The notes beneath the pieces were generated by a model. The model was not told where the DNA came from, made no database searches, and saw nothing but the letters and a program-made list of their open reading frames with translations. From contig CM075775.1 of NCBI GenBank assembly GCA_037974665.1, forward strand, positions 30,075,732 to 30,139,731: 64,000 nucleotides of DNA, given 5' to 3'. Source of the DNA: Ehretia macrophylla (Eukaryota; Streptophyta; Magnoliopsida; Boraginales; Ehretiaceae). Made by a program: the position numbers and the translations under genes. Of the stretch, positions 12,178 to 24,044 are shown piece after piece (positions within the stretch are counted from its first letter, which is position 1; every line of letters starts with the position of its first letter).

Positions 12178-12608
12178 TGGGTAAATTGCACCAGACCCTC
12201 CTGTGGTGAGACTTAAGTGCACGCGACTCCCTTGTAGTCCAAAAACCTCTTCCAGACCCCCCTGTGGTCATATAAAAGTGCACCACTGCCGTCAAATAAT
12301 CCGTTAAATTTAATGGAAGTGAGTTTTTTACAATAAAATAATTATAATATTTGACAAAATTACCCCCCCCTAACCCAACCTAGACCCCCACCCCTCAAAT
12401 CCTCAAGGGTATAAAAGTCTTTTCGCATTTTCCGTTACTTACATAGACGGAATTTTGACGGCAGGGGGGTCATATACACTTTTATATGACCACAAGGGAT
12501 CTGGAGGGGGTTTTTGGACCACAGGGAAGTCACGTGCACTTAAGCTTCACCACAGGGGGGTCACATGCACTTAAACCTCACCATAGGGGGGTCTGGTGCA
12601 ATTTACCC
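12178..12608. mobile_element. MULE-type foldback element, family B copy 2
   Basis: The ends GGGTAAATTGCACCAGACC and GGTCTGGTGCAATTTACCC are inverted repeats. Both arms contain CCACAGGGGGGTC-type phrases or their complement. A perfect 9-bp duplication, CTTCTTCTT, flanks it at 12,169-12,177 and 12,609-12,617. The interior includes ATTTAATGGAAGTGAG, also present in the copy at 1,726-2,223. It is non-coding. Confidence 0.85.
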
Positions 12609-12724
12609 CTTCTTCTTTTGAGTCTTTTTGTCTGGCTCCAGCATGGGTCTAACATTATAGTGTGACCACCCCCAATTCTTTGAAAGTTCGGACCAAGATT
12701 TTCAAACTATCAATTCTGATACAA

Positions 12725-13058
12725 TTTTTTTTTTTGTTCAATCAGCAAGAGCTCATATCATTCCACTAATCAAAAAACATGTGGCAGAGCCATTTACATA
12801 TGTATCACATCTTTACAAAAACCAAAAGTCCTTGAAATTTAGCTAATAAGCTCATCTAAATTCCATAATCTATAAAGTTCCCCTTTGTTTCTATTGTTCA
12901 TAACTTTTTTAGTAGTAAGCATTTTGAAACAGATTTCACTCTCTATATTCCTCATAACTTGCTCCTCAGTGGCAAACTCATTCTTGAAAATTCTTGAATT
13001 CCTTTCATTCCATAAGAAATAGATGTAGGCTGTGAAACTTAGTTTTATTGTGGCGTAC
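12725..13058 (-). pseudogene. LINE ORF2 C-terminal remnant with poly(A) tail
   Basis: Reading the reverse strand, a frame from about 13,056 down to a stop at 12,839-12,841 contains YFLWNERNSRIF, the hallmark WxERN motif near the C terminus of plant non-LTR retrotransposon ORF2 (reverse-transcriptase zinc-binding region). About 100 bases of 3' UTR follow, then a poly(A) tract seen as poly(T) at 12,725-12,735. That is the 3' end of a 5'-truncated LINE. A similar remnant lies at 53,527-53,930. Reverse transcriptase and endonuclease are absent, so it is dead. Confidence 0.65.
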
Positions 13059-13239
13059 CTTGAGAATCAGAAAACAAATGGCCTTAACAGATATGTAGAA
13101 CTCAACTATTGAAATTGACCCAATAGTTTAAGCCGTTAAGTTTTGAACTTATACATGTATATTAATAGCTAATTGTTCTCTTAATGTGTGATAACTGACT
13201 TGTTCATTATCTCCTTTTTTCGCATGAGAAATCCTAACA

Positions 13240-14450
13240 ATATGAAATGAGAATGTGGATGGAGATTTTATTTCATTAGAGGGCAATATAGTTAACCAAA
13301 ATATAAGCTTTATTTTGTTTTACTTTTTTGGGTCAAAAAGCTGCTTAGGTGAATTAATAATGAAAATTGTTCCCCTTCCTCTGATTGAATTGTGAATACT
13401 AATATATGCGCTTGTGCTAATGAAAAAAAAAATCTACACGTATAAAGGTCAAAAATAGAGGCGAGTAATGGCAAAATACTTTGGTCATCATTGTCTACCA
13501 AAGAAAATCTACAAGGATTATTCACGAATCGAATCATCAGTTGATTGAAAACTAATTTTTCTAGTCCTCATAATCAACTCTACTCCACAGACCCAGCACT
13601 CTTTCTATAAGATGATATAGGTTGATGTAAACTCTTTGAATTCAACAAGACTTTTCTTTTTTTTTTCTTTAATTTTTAATTCATTTTTTGTTTTTCTTCT
13701 TTACTCTTACCCCTACCAGCCTCTATTCTCATGAGATTCGAATCTTGATATCCTAACTATTAGGAAGAGTAACCTAATAGTTATCTTTTCATAGATCATC
13801 ATTACAAGGGCCCTTACATGAGTCAAGAACTTAATTAAGCTAAAGTGACCAATGGTTTTGCACTAAGATCTTGGTAGAAGCCTTCAATTCGTCCTTGATC
13901 TGTTTTTTTTTTTTTTCCTCCTTTTCTGTTATATTAACATGAAACTATTACAATGAAAAAGCCCATTAATAACATGCGGTCCACAACATTCCTGTCACAC
14001 GCAATGCCAAAGGAGACCTAACACATATTGATAGAGAGGAAAATGGAAGACGATAAGAAGCTATGTAATATCTCTCTGATTTTCACATGCATTACCTATA
14101 AAATTACATCCATAGTATTGTTTGTTTTTTTACTTTTCCTTGATCAATTCACTTTGGCTTTTCCAAAGTCCGTTTCTTTATAAATTTTAGCCGATACATC
14201 AAATCGAGTGATAAGATCCAAAATCGAGTCCGAAATTGGCATCATCAAATGGACTTCTTATAGAGCTTATGAGTATAACATGCGAAGGCTTGATGTGTGG
14301 TTGCAAGATACTATCTCTGCATGTCATAACCTGGGATATGCTGCAGGTATTGCTGAAGCCTTTATATTTCAAACCTGTTAGCATCAATGGCTGGGGCACA
14401 ATAATTTCATATATGATAACCAGCCCATTAACCCAGCAAAGACAATCTTG
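13240..14450. other. Intergenic DNA, no gene seen
   Basis: Short frames on both strands (for example 14,199-14,462) have no recognisable domain. Poly(T) runs lie near 13,650 and 13,905. Confidence 0.45.
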
Positions 14451-14453
14451 ATG

Positions 14454-15060
14454 GCGACGCATTGTGCAGCTGAATTTCTTTTAGTGAACTCCCTAACTCA
14501 GTCCTTGTCGTCATCTTCATTCGAACCTCAATAGTAACATGAGGTGAATCACCTGGCACAGACTTGGATTGCTCCCCCGGTTGCTTCGATAAAGTGTAAT
14601 GTGGATGCGGCTTTTAAAAAGGACACCAATGTTGCTGGTATCTCAGTCATCTATCGAGGCCATTTTGATCGTTTAGTGTATAGTTTCACTCGTAAGTTCT
14701 TTGCCGCTAATACTTCTCAGGCATCGACATCGACATTGGTAATACGAGATGATTGCTTGATTGCTCAGTCTAGTGAATTGTCATCTGTTACATTTGAGAT
14801 TGATAAGAGAGACCTAGTCTAGGCCTTACTTCACCCTGGCATGTTATTAGCTGGTATATTCAACTGATAGTTGATGTATACAAGCTATCTCTTGCTCCCA
14901 TCCCACATATCACTTTTAGCATATCTCACGTGATTCAAATTTTCCGGCAAACTAGTTAGTGTAAGAATGTTGTATAGATTGTTTACCTATAAATTGGCCA
15001 GTGTGTTTACTGCATAGTTTGCTTCAGCTTTTTAGTTTTGATGTATCATGCAATACTTTT
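14454..15060 (+). pseudogene. RNase H-like (RVT_3 type) domain pseudogene
   Basis: A frame at 14,544-14,822 gives a 92-residue fragment with WIAPPVASIKCNVDAAF, like the WxPPxxGxxKxNVDGA opening of plant RNase H-like domains derived from LINE ORF2. VAGISVIYRG follows at the usual distance. The upstream frame is closed by a stop near 14,533. A stop after DLV at 14,820-14,822 breaks the rest, and a degraded tail is readable to about 14,960 (HISHVIQ-like). No other domain is attached. Family assignment rests on motif resemblance only. Confidence 0.55.
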
Positions 15061-15378
15061 GCCCAGCAAGAGAATGATGAATATAATAGAATGTATGATT
15101 CCCGGGAAAAAAAAATAAAAAATCTTGTAGTTATTTTTAGGGGTTAATTTCACTAAACCCCCTTAATGTTTAACAAGAGAATACTTTAACCCCAAAAGTA
15201 TTATTTGTATCAACTTACCCCCTTTGACCCTTATTCAACATAAAAATATATAAATAAGTCAATAAATTTAGATAAAATGACAAAAGAACCCAAGCATAAC
15301 ACATACACAAAAAAGAAAAAAAATCATATCTTCTTCTCCCATCTTCGTGCCCATCTTCACCTTCATCATCATTGTACA

Positions 15379-15582
15379 TATAAGAGAAGAGTCCTCATAA
15401 CTAGAAACTCTTTTAAATTCTTCATGATTATGTTGTAATCTCACTGTTTAGATTCTACTGTAATCTGCTGTTATTATTTATTCTTATCTCTAGCTTAGGC
15501 TATGTTGTAACTGCATGTATTTATACCAACTCGTGAAGCAATACAAATGTGTTCTTTGCCCACAACATCTTTCCTCTCTATA
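15379..15582 (+). repeat. 5' LTR of Copia (+)
   Basis: The 204-bp LTR is shared, inverted, with 20,921-21,010 plus 24,849-24,968 and with 16,646-16,731. A likely TATA-type promoter (TATTTATA near 15,518) lies inside. The primer binding site is at 15,583-15,595. Confidence 0.75.
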
Positions 15583-15677
15583 TGGTATCAAGAGCATTTT
15601 TTGCTCTAACGAGACACTAAGCGATCCTGACGTTCTTTTTTTTTCAAGCATCCATATTTGCCATTTTTTCTCATCTC

Positions 15678-16643
15678 ATGGCTTCTGCTTCTTCTCCTAC
15701 CTCCTTCTCTTCGACGTATATCTCTTCCCCTCCTATATCCACTGATCAACCCGCAAACTCGGCAACGCAATCCCTTATTTCCATCAATGTTGCCAATCAA
15801 TTGTCTCTCAAATTAACTCCGATGAACTACTATTCATGGAAGACACAATTCGATGCTCTTCTATTTGGCTATAACCTACTCGGTTTTATCGATGGCAGTT
15901 ATCCTTGTCATCCGCCCACTGTTACTGTGGGAGATAAATAGGTTCCAAATTCTACTTATAATTTCTGGATGCGGCAAGACAAGCTTCTGCTCCTTGGTAT
16001 TATTGGGTCTCTTAGTCCCACTATAGTACCTATAATTCAATCATGTACAACCTCAGCTGAAGCATGGCGACGTCTCGCCAAAAATTATGCTAATCCGTCG
16101 TCATCACGCATCATGGGTCTGACAGAGCAATTAACATTATTATCTCGTGGCACTCAATCGGTGTCTGATTACCTGGTTCAGGTACGCGATCTTGTTGATG
16201 AATTAGCGCTCGTTGGGTCTCCTGTTCCCCAAGAGTATCTAATCACACATACTCTGAATGATGTTGGTTCAGCCTTTAAAGAATTAACTGCTGCAGTCCG
16301 TGCACGTGATACGGTTATTAGCTTCAATGAATTATGTGACAAATTGCTTGAGTATGAAGCCTTTTTTAAACGAGAGAAACAATGCTCAGCATGTATCCTT
16401 GGTCCTATCACAGCCCATGCCACTCACTCTAATCATACATCTTCCTCAAGTGCCAACAAAAAGTCCCACGGCAATAACAAAAATCATTATAAGAACAATG
16501 GTGGTACTAACCGCCGTGGCTCCAATCATGACTCCGTTGGTGCAGGCGGTACTCAAAATAAGCAAGTGGTGTTTTTCCAATTTTGTGAGAAAATGGGCCA
16601 TACAGCAAGGCAGTGTTATACAGCGAAGCGGCTGTTCTGTCCT
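15678..16643 (+). pseudogene. Copia gag, broken
   Basis: The frame starts at the ATG of 15,678 and reads a UBN2-type Copia gag. Its N-terminal region has LSLKLTPMNYYSWKTQ followed by FDALLFGY, then the capsid part, then a zinc knuckle CEKMGHTARQC (residues of a CX2CX4HX4C motif, with the first Cys replaced by Phe in this copy). A TAG at 15,939-15,941 interrupts it where the reversed sister copy has Gln (CAG). It ends abruptly at AKRLFCP, where the sister continues into protease, so the rest was lost when the reversed copy joined. Confidence 0.75.
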
Positions 16644-16726
16644 TGATTACAATAGAATCTAAACAGTGAGATTACAACATAATCATGAAGAATTTAAAAG
16701 AGTTTCTAGTTATGAGGACTCTTCTC

Positions 16727-17275
16727 TTATATGCCCCCACAAGATGGTGGACCATCGGCTACACCCATCTTGGATCGAAGAAACGTGAATCGTAACTTTG
16801 GTAGAGCCTTTATAAGCGCATTAGCTAATTGATTTGTGGTAGAAACATGGACCACTTGGAGCGTGCCATCAACCACTTTATCCCGAACAAAATGATAATC
16901 TAATGCTAGGTGATTCATCCGTGAGTGAAAAACAAGATTGACACACAAGTAAGTAGCCCCAATGTTATCACATAGAAGCTTAGGCGGAACCAATTGCGAG
17001 ACTCGAAGCTCACTCAACAAATTAACAAGCCAACATAACTCAGCTGTTACGGAAGCGACGGACCTATACTCGGCCTCGGTAGAAAAATGAACAATTGTTC
17101 GTTGTTTCTTTGAGCCCCACGAGACTGGGTTTGATCCAAGGAAAACAAAATAGGCAGAAGTAGAGGTAAGATCATCTTTAATCCTTGCCCAATCGGCATA
17201 TGTTGTTAAATTTAAATTTGGTGACTTATGAATAAGCAAGCCAAAATGAATTGTGGACTTGAGATAGCGAAGCAA
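16727..17275 (-). pseudogene. Copia RNase H region
   Basis: A 182-residue reverse frame holds the Copia RNase H: MLRYLKST, YADWA (catalytic Asp of YxDxD/A), SWGSKKQ, STEAEYRS (catalytic Glu), and a degraded equivalent of the terminal TKALP motif (IKALP). It ends next to the polypurine tract and 3' LTR, as expected for the end of Copia pol. Confidence 0.75.
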
Positions 17276-17290
17276 TCTCTTTGCAGCTGT

Positions 17291-17950
17291 CTAGTGATGC
17301 AGCTTTGGGGTATGCATATATTGTGTCAAACGATTTATTGCAAAGGCAAGGTCAGGGCGTGTGATTGATAAATATTGTAAACTCCCAATGAGACCGTGAT
17401 AAGAACTTTCATTAACCAATGAATTACTTGTGTCGTTTGTGAGTTTCACTGTGGAACTTAATAGTGTAGCTGCACCTTTAGCACTTTCCATATTAAAACA
17501 CTTCAAAAGATCACAAATATATTTTTGCTGAGATAAGAACAACCCCGAAGAGCATGACACAACTTCAACACCCAAAAAATAGGACAATTGACTGAGATCC
17601 TTGATAAAGAATTTGTGAGACAGAGCTTGAATAATCTCGCAACAAACTTAGATGAGTCGCCTGTAATAATCAAATCGTCAACATACACAAGAATATAAGT
17701 GAGTGCAGACGATGAAGAATGCACAAACAAATAAGAGTTAGATCTTGTTGCCATAAAACCAAGTGCGATAATGAATTTTTTTAGCTCAAGGAACCACTGG
17801 CGAGGGGCTTGTTTAAGCCCATAAAGAGATTTATGGAGATGACACACATGAGTCAATCTTGAAGAGTCAACAAACCCTGACGGCTGAGACATAAATACAG
17901 CCTCATGTAAGAAGGCATTGTTAACGTCCAATTGGTTAATAACTTAACCT
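17291..17950 (-). pseudogene. Copia reverse transcriptase, frameshifted
   Basis: Two overlapping reverse-strand frames (17,931-17,503 and 17,587-17,291) together cover RT. Motifs seen are MDVNNAFLH (catalytic Asp), YGLKQAPRQWF, YVDDLIITG (catalytic YVDD), YFLGVEV, and LIGSLQYL with TRPDLAFA. The frame change lies near 17,590. A stop at about 17,944-17,946 precedes the first frame. Confidence 0.75.
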
Positions 17951-18114
17951 CTAGAAACAATAATGGATAACACAGTTCGAATTGTAGATGTCTTGACAAC
18001 CGCACTGAAGGTTTCTTTAAAGTCCAAACCAGGTCGCTGATGAAAGCCTTTAGCGACTAACCGGGCTTTATATTGAGCAACACGACCATTTGGATGGCGT
18101 TTAATTTTGAAGAC

Positions 18115-19560
18115 CTAACGACATCCCATAATATTTTGATTGTTTTCACGTAGTACTAAGGACCAAGTATCATTGCGGGAAAGTGCAACCAATTCTTTAT
18201 GCATTACATGACGCCACTTGTCATGCTGAACAACTTGTCTAACAGATGTAAGCTCTGTGGTTGGTGGTAATAAATGGTTGGTGGCTGTAAGGGATAAAAT
18301 ATTTTTTGGTTTGAAAATTTGGTTCTTTGATCTTGTTTGCATGGGGTGCAAATTTTGTGGTTGAGTGTTTTGCACAGGAATTGGATCATTAGAGGGAGAC
18401 ACATCTTGAGATAGAGGCGAAGCAGGCATGGGCTGTGGCATAGGCGCTATAGTGATAGGAGAAGTATCAGGCTGCGACATCGACGACATGACAAACTCAG
18501 CTAAAGTGTGATTATTTGTACAATGAAAGGGAATGGACGTGGTAAGAGGAGTAGGGAGCAGTGTATCAGTGGTAGTTGTAGAGGGACAGCTAGATGACGA
18601 AGAAGTAGAGGACTCTTGTGAGACTGAAAAAGTAGGATTAATATCACACCATGTAGCTATATCAGTTGTGGTAACCTTAGCCTGCGCGAAAAATAATGAC
18701 AAAGAAGGGAAAGAATGTTCGACGTGACGCGAGTTATAAAATCGGTGGGTATGTGGCTCGTAACATATATAAGCATCATGTTGAAGGGAATAGCCTAAGA
18801 AAATACACGGCTTCGAGCGAGGTTGAAGCTTGTGTTGATTATAAGGCCGGAGCCACAGATAAAACAAGCAACCAAAAACTCGAAGTTTCGCGTAGTTAGG
18901 CTTTGTTTTAAACAGACATTCAAAAGGATTTGACCCGTTCAAGATTGATGTAGGAAGTCTATAAATTAGATAAACTGTAGTTTTAAAAGCAAAAGTCCAA
19001 AACGATAAGGGAAGGGAAGCGCGATGAAGAAGAGTAAGACCACTCTCAACTATGTGCCTATGGCGGCGTTCAGCAGGAGCAACATATTCAGGAGTATAGG
19101 GAAGGGAAATAAGATGTTGAATGCCATATTTTGAAAACAGAGTCGTGAGACCTTTGTATTTAGTGCCACCATCAGAGTAGATGGTAGCGATAGAGTAATT
19201 AAAATGTTTTTCAACCATGTTTTTAAATTGCAAAAAAAGTGTAAAAACATCATACTTGTAATTTAAAGGAAACAACCAACTAAATTTCGTATAGTGATCA
19301 ACAAAAAGAATGTAATATGAATAGCGATCAATTGATCAAACTGGGGAAGGACCCCAAACATCAGTGAAAATAAGTTCTAAAGGACGACTACTTGTCAATG
19401 TAGACATGCCGAAAGGTAGCTTATGGCTCTTATTACAATGACAATAATTACAAAAGAATTTATTCGAACAAGAAGGGGAAGGAATTGTTTTAGTTGACAC
19501 TAATTGACTAACAACGTTTGATGAAGAGTGACTTAGCCTGTCATGCCAAACAGAGAGTGT
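18115..19560 (-). pseudogene. Copia integrase region
   Basis: The GAG-pre-integrase signature (DRLSHSSSNVV, about 19,510-19,545) leads into IFTDVWGPSPV, followed by a stop near 19,336. An open frame then runs from 19,275 to 18,115 (386 residues). It carries the second half of the DDE core (YSDGGTKY, then PAERRHRHIVES with the catalytic Glu region), the FGCLFY block typical of Copia integrase C-termini, and a long Ser/Thr/Pro linker towards RT. Confidence 0.7.
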
Positions 19561-19618
19561 TTGCTTCGTTGTTGCGAAAGCCTATTTCACAAGATATAGT
19601 ATAGTACCAGGTGTCCAC

Positions 19619-19936
19619 TCATAGACATGGTTCCTGCTCCGACCCACAGCGAGAGGTGCCCCCGTGGAGAGATCCTTCACAAAAAAATGAGAAGAAATTA
19701 AATTCAATTGAAGCGTTGTTATTTAAACAAAATTGATTAACTGGGATTAAATTGCGACGCATATTAGGGACAGCTATCACATGATGGGATGCACCAGTGT
19801 CCAAAAGCCATAGTTGAGTAGGAGTTGTAGTCGTTGTGTTCACAGTCGGATTAGAGGAAGGAAAGAACAGTCGCTTCGTTGTATAACACTGCCTTGTTGT
19901 ATGGCCTTTTTTCTCGCAAAATTGGCAAAACACCAC
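19619..19936 (-). pseudogene. Copia zinc knuckle and protease fragment
   Basis: The reverse-strand frame reads CQFCEKKGHTTRQC, a CX2CX4HX4C nucleocapsid zinc knuckle. LWLLDTGASHHV follows, the retropepsin active-site motif with the catalytic DTG intact. The protease body beyond this is lost in frame disruptions. Confidence 0.7.
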
Positions 19937-19939
19937 CTG

Positions 19940-20824
19940 CTAATTTTGAGTACCGCATGCACCAACGAAGTCATGATTGGAGCCACGTCGGTTAGTACCA
20001 CCATTGTTCTTATAATGATTTTTGTTATTGTCGTGGGACTTTTTGTTGGCACCTGAAGAAGATGTATGATTAGAGTGAGTGGCATTGGCTGTGATAGGAC
20101 CAAGGATACCTGCCGAGCGTTGTTTCTCTCGTTTCAAAAAGGCTTCATACTCAAGCAATTTATCACATAATTCATCGAAGCTAATAACCGTATCACGTGC
20201 ATGGACAGCTGTGGCTAATTCTTTAAAGGTTGAACCAATACCATTCAGAGTATGTGTGATTAGATACTGTTGGGGAACATAAGATCCAACGAGCGCTAAT
20301 TCATTAACAATATCGCGTACTTGAGCCAGGTAATCAGACACCAATTGAGTGCCACGAGATAATAGTATTAATTGCTCTGTCAGAACCATGATGCGGGATA
20401 ACGACGGATTAGCATAATTTTTGGCGAGACGTCGCCATGCTTCAGTTGAGGTTGTACACGATCGAATTATAGATACTACGGTGGGACTAAAAGACCCAAT
20501 AATACCAAGGATGAAAAGCTTTTCTTGCCACATCCAGAAATTATAAGCAGAATTTGGAACCTGTTTATCTCCCACAGTAACAGTAAGCGGAGGACAGGGA
20601 TGACTGCCACCGATATAACCGAGTAGGTCATAACCAAATAGAAGAGCATTGAACTGTGTCTTCCATGAATAGTCATTCGTCGGAGTTAATTTGAGAGGCA
20701 ATTGATTAGCAAAGTTGATAGAAATAAGGGATTGCGTTGCCAAGTTTACGAGTTGATCAGTGGATATAGGAGATGAGAAGGTGTCTGTCGAAGAGGAGGA
20801 GGTGGGAGAAGAAGCAAAAGCCAT
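19940..20824 (-). pseudogene. Copia gag of the reversed copy
   Basis: A 294-residue frame from the ATG at 20,824 covers the UBN2-type gag, closely matching the (+) copy at 15,678-16,643 (LPLKLTPTNDYSWKTQ, FDELCDKLLEYEAF). A TAG at 19,937-19,939 closes it just before the zinc knuckle, where the (+) copy reads Lys. The residual frame continues in phase at 19,619-19,936. Confidence 0.7.
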
Positions 20825-21010
20825 GAGATAGGAAAAAATGGCAGATGTGGATGCTTGAAAAAAAAAAGAACGTCAAGATCGCTTAGTGTCTCGTTAGAGC
20901 AAAAAATGCTATTGATACCATATAGAGAGGAAAGATGTTGTGGGCAAAGAACACATTTGTATTGCTTCACGAGTTAGTATATAAATACATGCAGTTACAA
21001 CATAGCCTAA

Positions 21011-21813
21011 TGAGACGGTACGCAAGTCTTGGCACCAACAGTACCAACGGCTTAGCAAGACGTGCCAAGGACGGAGCCGAAATGTGCACGAGATGGAGCC
21101 AACGTGCACGGTGCGAAAACTGGACGATGGCAAAATCAGACCCTCACCCACGTTTCTAGAGTGTTCTAGGGCGTTGGAGATGGTTCAGCATGTGTTGGGG
21201 CGAAATTGGATGGAAAACACCAGAACTGGACCTGGAAGGTTCCAGAAAAATGGCTAAGTATGGAGAAAAATCTGCCCAGCTGCCCAACTGCCCGACAGAC
21301 TGCCTAGTCTGCCTGAAACTGTCCAGAATTTTCCAGCTTTGTGCATGGGCGGGATTTCTGGATTTTTCCATCATATTTGAGTGTTGATAGCTCTAGAAAA
21401 TTTATTTGTACATAGACAAATGTATGGCTAAGATTGCAGCCACTTGGCATAGGTGATAGCCATTGATCAAAGCCTTGTACATGTATAAATATGTGTTGAG
21501 TTGTGAATGAAAAAACAACTTTGGCTGCCCATTTTCGTGCATACATTCCAGCCCCTTTTCTCAACTACCTTTCAGGCTTTCTACAAGCATCCTAACTTGT
21601 GTTCATCTTGTCAAAGGGTCAGCACCCGTACCCAAGCATCTTTTGCAAGTTTGTGTCGTGCATTGGCTAAGTGTTGAGGTTGGCAACCTCTAACACTCAC
21701 AGGGTTTATTCCGCGCACTCTGATAACCTCACAGGCGCACTTAGTCAGCCCACAGTGCTTGGCTAAGGCCGCACGAAGTCAGGATTTCGTCCTCAATCTC
21801 TGTCCATGTGACA
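21011..21813 (+). repeat. 5' LTR of gag-only gypsy
   Basis: 803-bp direct repeat of 24,045-24,848. It contains a likely promoter TATAAATA near 21,484 and ends with ATGTGACA before the primer site. Confidence 0.8.
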
Positions 21814-21948
21814 GGTGGTATCAGAGCCAATGTTGGCTTGGCTCAAGGTTGTGTGTTGTTGATTGCTGCATGCTCTTCTACAATTTGTTTGTTGTTCGTG
21901 CTCACTGGTTTCGTGGGGTAGATTCCAGTGTTGCCATTGGTGTATTGA

Positions 21949-23564
21949 TGGCTGGAATGGAGGAAGGTGATGTGTCCCTTGCTACTCAGGCCGTACCTGA
22001 GGGACAGGTGGAGAGACGTGCCGAGAGGCAGACCAGGAGGGACAAGGCCAAAGCCTCACACTCTCGGGCTAGCTCAGTGGACCAGCTTAGCTCGATTGAG
22101 ACGCGATTGGAGCGTGTTTCTCAAGCCACACTTGAGAACAGCTTGGTGATTGATGACATCATGGACCGAGTACGGGAACTCGAGGCCAAGGAGGAGTCCG
22201 ACATTGCCGAACGTGTTGCAGCATTGGAAGAACGAGGGGATGGTTTAGAGGGCCAACTGCTTGGTACCCTCAACTCGTTCGCAGATTCACTAAGGCAAAC
22301 AATTGACTGTTTTCGTGAGGAGTTCACCGCGGGCTTGGGTGAACTCAAGGCCAAAGTGGATAGAATCAAGGCCGATGTTGCTACGTGCAAAGCTGCCATC
22401 AGCCACAGTGCAGGCATGGCAGGGCTGTCAGCTCCAAGATTGGACGTGCCACGACTCGTTCCCTTCAACGGCAGTCGGTGTGCTAAGGAGCTCGACAATT
22501 TTCTGTGGAGTTTGGAGCAATACTTCGCAACGGCCTACATTTTGGATGATGCTACCAGGGTACGCACGGCGCCCCTTTATCTGACGAATGTGGCTATGTT
22601 GTGGTGGCGAAAGCGTTCACAGGACATGGAACGGGGCCTTTGCACCATAAACACTTGGGACGAGTTCAAACGGGAAATCAAGAGGCAGTTCTACCCCAAG
22701 AATGCCGAAAACGAGGCCCGTGGTCAGTTAAGGAGATTGCACCAGCGGGGAAGCATACAGGATTACGTGAAGGAATTTCAGGAGTTGGTACTAGAAATTC
22801 CTGATTTGCCAAACAAAGAGGCATTTTTCTCATTCCTTGATGGTTTACAAATTTGGGCAAAACAAGAGTTGCAACGCCGCGGGGTGCAGGATTTAGCCTC
22901 GGCCATTGCTGCTGCCGAGGGCCTAATTGAGTACCAGAGAGGAGGCGAGGCATCCCACAAAGGCAAAGGCACGGGTCCGAAGGATGGCAAGGAATCAAGT
23001 GGGCGAGAAGCCAACAAGGACAGGGGCACACCTCTGTCCCGCAAAGGTGAAGGCTCACCTTCACCCAAACGAAGGAAGGACACCCCCCATCCCTCACACA
23101 ACGGTGGTAGACAGCAAGGCAGATGGAACAACAGGCCTGACACATACAGGCCGTACAACTACGAGTGTTTCTTGTGTGGAAGCAGGGAGCATCGTGTAGT
23201 CGAATGCCCACAGCGAGGCAAGCTGGCATCCCTTCTACAGCAACAGGATAATTGCCAACCGTCCCAAGAGCAAGAAGTACAAGTGGGTTCACTTCGGTTC
23301 CTCGGTGCAGTCAAGACCGAAGTACCTAAGAAGCCACATAAGGGGTCACTCTACGTCCCCATTTACATCAGGGGCCAATTGTTGAAAGCATTGGTAGATA
23401 CAGATGCTACCAACAACTTTGTGGGAGAAGATGTCGCCCGACGGCTTGGATTGCGGGTTAATCCGTCGGAAAGTATGATCAAGGCAGCCAACACTCAAGC
23501 CATTCCAATCAGTGGTGTTGCTCGTGGTGTAAAAGCACGATTGGACCGTGGCAAGGCGTGGTGA
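21949..23564 (+). CDS. Gypsy gag plus start of protease
   Basis: The frame is open through the whole region. I place the start at the ATG of 21,949 (MAGMEEGDV), because upstream sequence is LTR and primer site. Order: basic N-terminal part, coiled-coil-like stretch with RLERVSQATLEN and REEFTAGLGELKAKVD, Retrotrans_gag capsid domain (WWRKRSQDM, QFYPKNAENEARG, RLHQRGSIQDYV), Lys/Arg/Gly-rich linker, one zinc knuckle CFLCGSREHRVVEC, then retropepsin beginning ALVDTDATNNFV. The usual DTG is DTD here, so catalytic Gly is replaced. The frame ends at TGA 23,562-23,564 within protease. Confidence 0.75.
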
Positions 23565-24044
23565 ATTTTACAGTCGTGCGATTAGACGACTATGATGTGG
23601 TGCTTGGCCTAGAATGGCTAGACGAGGTACGTGCTTGCATTTTGCCGTTTGAAAATTCTATTGTGGTGACAAGAAGGGAACCCCCTTGTGCCATCCCGAT
23701 GACTCGAGAGACAAAGGCAGGCACCAAGTCTCTCTTTGCAGTGCAATTGGTCCAAAGGCAGGTGCATGGTAAAGAGCCGTACCCCGTCCCAGTGGTGAAA
23801 AATAGGTCTATCGAAGGTACTCAACATCCATTGTACAGGCAATTATGTTCGTGTGCAGAACCGAAGGTAGCCTCCAGTCCGTGTGTTAGCAAGCCAGGCA
23901 TACACCTGAGGTCCAAGTTTGTAGCCCAGCGTAAGGGTCAACCAGAGGTCATGCAAAGATGGAGACCAAGTGGTGAGGGGCAGTTCATCGCATGTTCATA
24001 CGAGCGTTGGCGACGAGGACGACGCCAATTTAGGTGGGGGAGGG
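23558..24044 (+). pseudogene. Rest of gypsy protease, out of frame
   Basis: Starting at 23,558 in another frame, NFTVVRLDDYDVVLGLEWLDEV is the C-terminal flap/ILGMDWL-like region of plant gypsy retropepsin. It overlaps the end of gag by a few bases, so a frameshift separates the two. After about 60 residues the reading loses resemblance to pol and runs into the 3' LTR. No RT motif follows. Confidence 0.65.

Noticed and set aside
11774..13238. Pair of similar segments (11,774-11,909 and 13,096-13,238) as LTRs of one element
   Set aside because: They are strongly diverged, lack clear TG/CA ends and duplications, and the DNA between holds a separate foldback element and a LINE tail.
18533..18899. 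Plus-strand frames within Copia pol
   Set aside because: Shadows of the reverse-strand integrase frame.
21759..21948. Upstream ATG at 21,759 for the gypsy gag
   Set aside because: It lies in the LTR and crosses the primer binding site; the ATG at 21,949 starts the gag-like sequence.
22121..23292. Minus-strand frames of 125-204 codons in the gypsy gag
   Set aside because: Antisense shadows of gag; composition follows the coding strand.
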